A stretch of 14,430 nucleotides of DNA. It comes from DAOVGU01 sp030637775 [NCBI: bacterium] (GTDB taxonomy: Bacteria; Ratteibacteria; UBA8468). Under the pieces are notes generated by a model, which worked only from the letters and a program-made list of their open reading frames with translations, was not told the origin of the DNA and did not search any database. Positions within the stretch are counted from its first letter, which is position 1. The number at the start of each line of letters is the position of its first letter. Position numbers and translations under genes: made by a program. Where the stretch lies: contig DAOWFY010000030.1 in NCBI GenBank assembly GCA_030637775.1, forward strand, positions 1 through 14,430, written 5' to 3'. Of this stretch, positions 13,963-14,430 are shown one piece after another.

Positions 13963-14430
13963 CTACTCCCCATTCCCCACTCCCTTTACTTTACTTAAAT
14001 CCTCCGGGGTGTTTATATTGGTAAATGCTTTGCGCTCATCTTCACTTACCTCTATATACTTACAATGGCAATCCTTTAAAAAATCCTTTATTGCTAACCT
14101 TTTTTGCTCTATCGCCATTTTTATCTTTGGTAGAACCCTCTTTGAGTAAACGCTATGTAGTGGCTCTATTTCTCCCTCCACAAGGGGAACAACAGCCTCT
14201 TGTATACCACCCTCGGCAGTAGCATCTAAAATCCTTTCTATCAAACCGTTATGCAAAAATGGCATATCGCAGGCAATAAAAAAAGCACTCTCCTTAGACA
14301 TCTTCTTCAAACCGGTATAGATGCCGCCTAAGGGTCCACATTCCTTCACTAAATCTTCTACCACTCTAACATCTTTAAAATTTAAAAAATTATCTTTTCT
14401 GTCGGTCACAATCATTATTTCCCCAAAAAA
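13963..14430 (-). CDS. mobA: Molybdenum cofactor guanylyltransferase, C-terminal part (5' end outside window)
   Basis: Transfers GMP to the molybdenum/tungsten pterin cofactor to make the guanine dinucleotide form used by formate dehydrogenases of the DMSO reductase family. The open frame runs off the right edge: codons before the internal ATG at 14413-14415 read FFGEI without a stop, and FFGEIMIVTDRK fits the middle of a MobA domain. Roughly the first 50 residues, including the usual LAGGxSxRMG nucleotide-binding loop, are missing from the window. Visible motifs are CGPLGGIYTGL and FFIACDMPFL, whose aspartate binds Mg2+. The C-terminus ends INTPEDLSKV, typical of this nucleotidyltransferase family. 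The next gene, the ModE-like regulator, begins three bases after the stop. Confidence 0.88.
   Translation of the reverse strand, partial: FFGEIMIVTDRKDNFLNFKDVRVVEDLVKECGPLGGIYTGLKKMSKESAFFIACDMPFLHNGLIERILDATAEGGIQEAVVPLVEGEIEPLHSVYSKRVLPKIKMAIEQKRLAIKDFLKDCHCKYIEVSEDERKAFTNINTPEDLSKVKGVGNGE

Noticed and set aside
1-14430. CRISPR array, tRNA or rRNA genes
   Set aside because: No regularly spaced direct repeats and no tRNA- or rRNA-like sequence were seen, and coding genes occupy nearly all of the window.

Overview
The window looks like chromosomal DNA of an anaerobic bacterium that uses or supplies the Wood-Ljungdahl (reductive acetyl-CoA) pathway. The evidence is a nickel CO dehydrogenase (CooS), the corrinoid protein subunit AcsD, the nickel-insertion ATPase CooC, a tungstate transporter with molybdopterin-cofactor genes, and folate-synthesis genes. 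TupA has a Sec-type signal peptide without a lipobox cysteine, which favours a two-membrane (diderm) cell. Together with the AT-leaning composition and several kinds of short palindromic repeats, this suggests an uncultivated anaerobic lineage (an Omnitrophota-like phylum is one possibility). The sequence does not fix the taxonomy.

Every convincing gene lies on the minus strand and is read from high to low coordinates. In transcription order: 14430-9902 holds mobA (5' end outside the window), a short ModE-type regulator, tupA-tupB-tupC and moeA. 9908-7419 holds moaA, moaC and a MOSC-MogA fusion. 7422-4619 holds folP and a pabB-pabC fusion. 4602-1 holds cooC, an unrecognised 60-residue ORF, acsD, cooF, an FAD/NAD(P) oxidoreductase and the first 271 codons of cooS, which runs off the left edge. 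Packing is very tight, with ATGA overlaps at tupC/moeA, mogA/folP and acsD/cooF. No gap exceeds about 140 bases, so there is no long non-coding stretch. I saw no rRNA, tRNA, CRISPR array or transposase gene.

The genes fit one theme. Tungstate or molybdate is imported and made into the pterin cofactor, probably for a formate dehydrogenase. FolP and PabBC supply tetrahydrofolate, the one-carbon carrier of the methyl branch. CooC, AcsD and CooS serve the carbonyl branch, and CooF plus the flavoprotein could pass electrons from CO to NAD(P)H. One good sigma-70-like promoter lies inside the end of pabBC and would start the cooC-cooS block.

Four different palindromic repeat elements sit in or between the genes: at the acsD leader, in frame inside pabBC, across the folP/pabBC junction where one supplies the folP C-terminus, and between moaA and moaC. 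They and the unknown small ORF are the least ordinary parts of the window.
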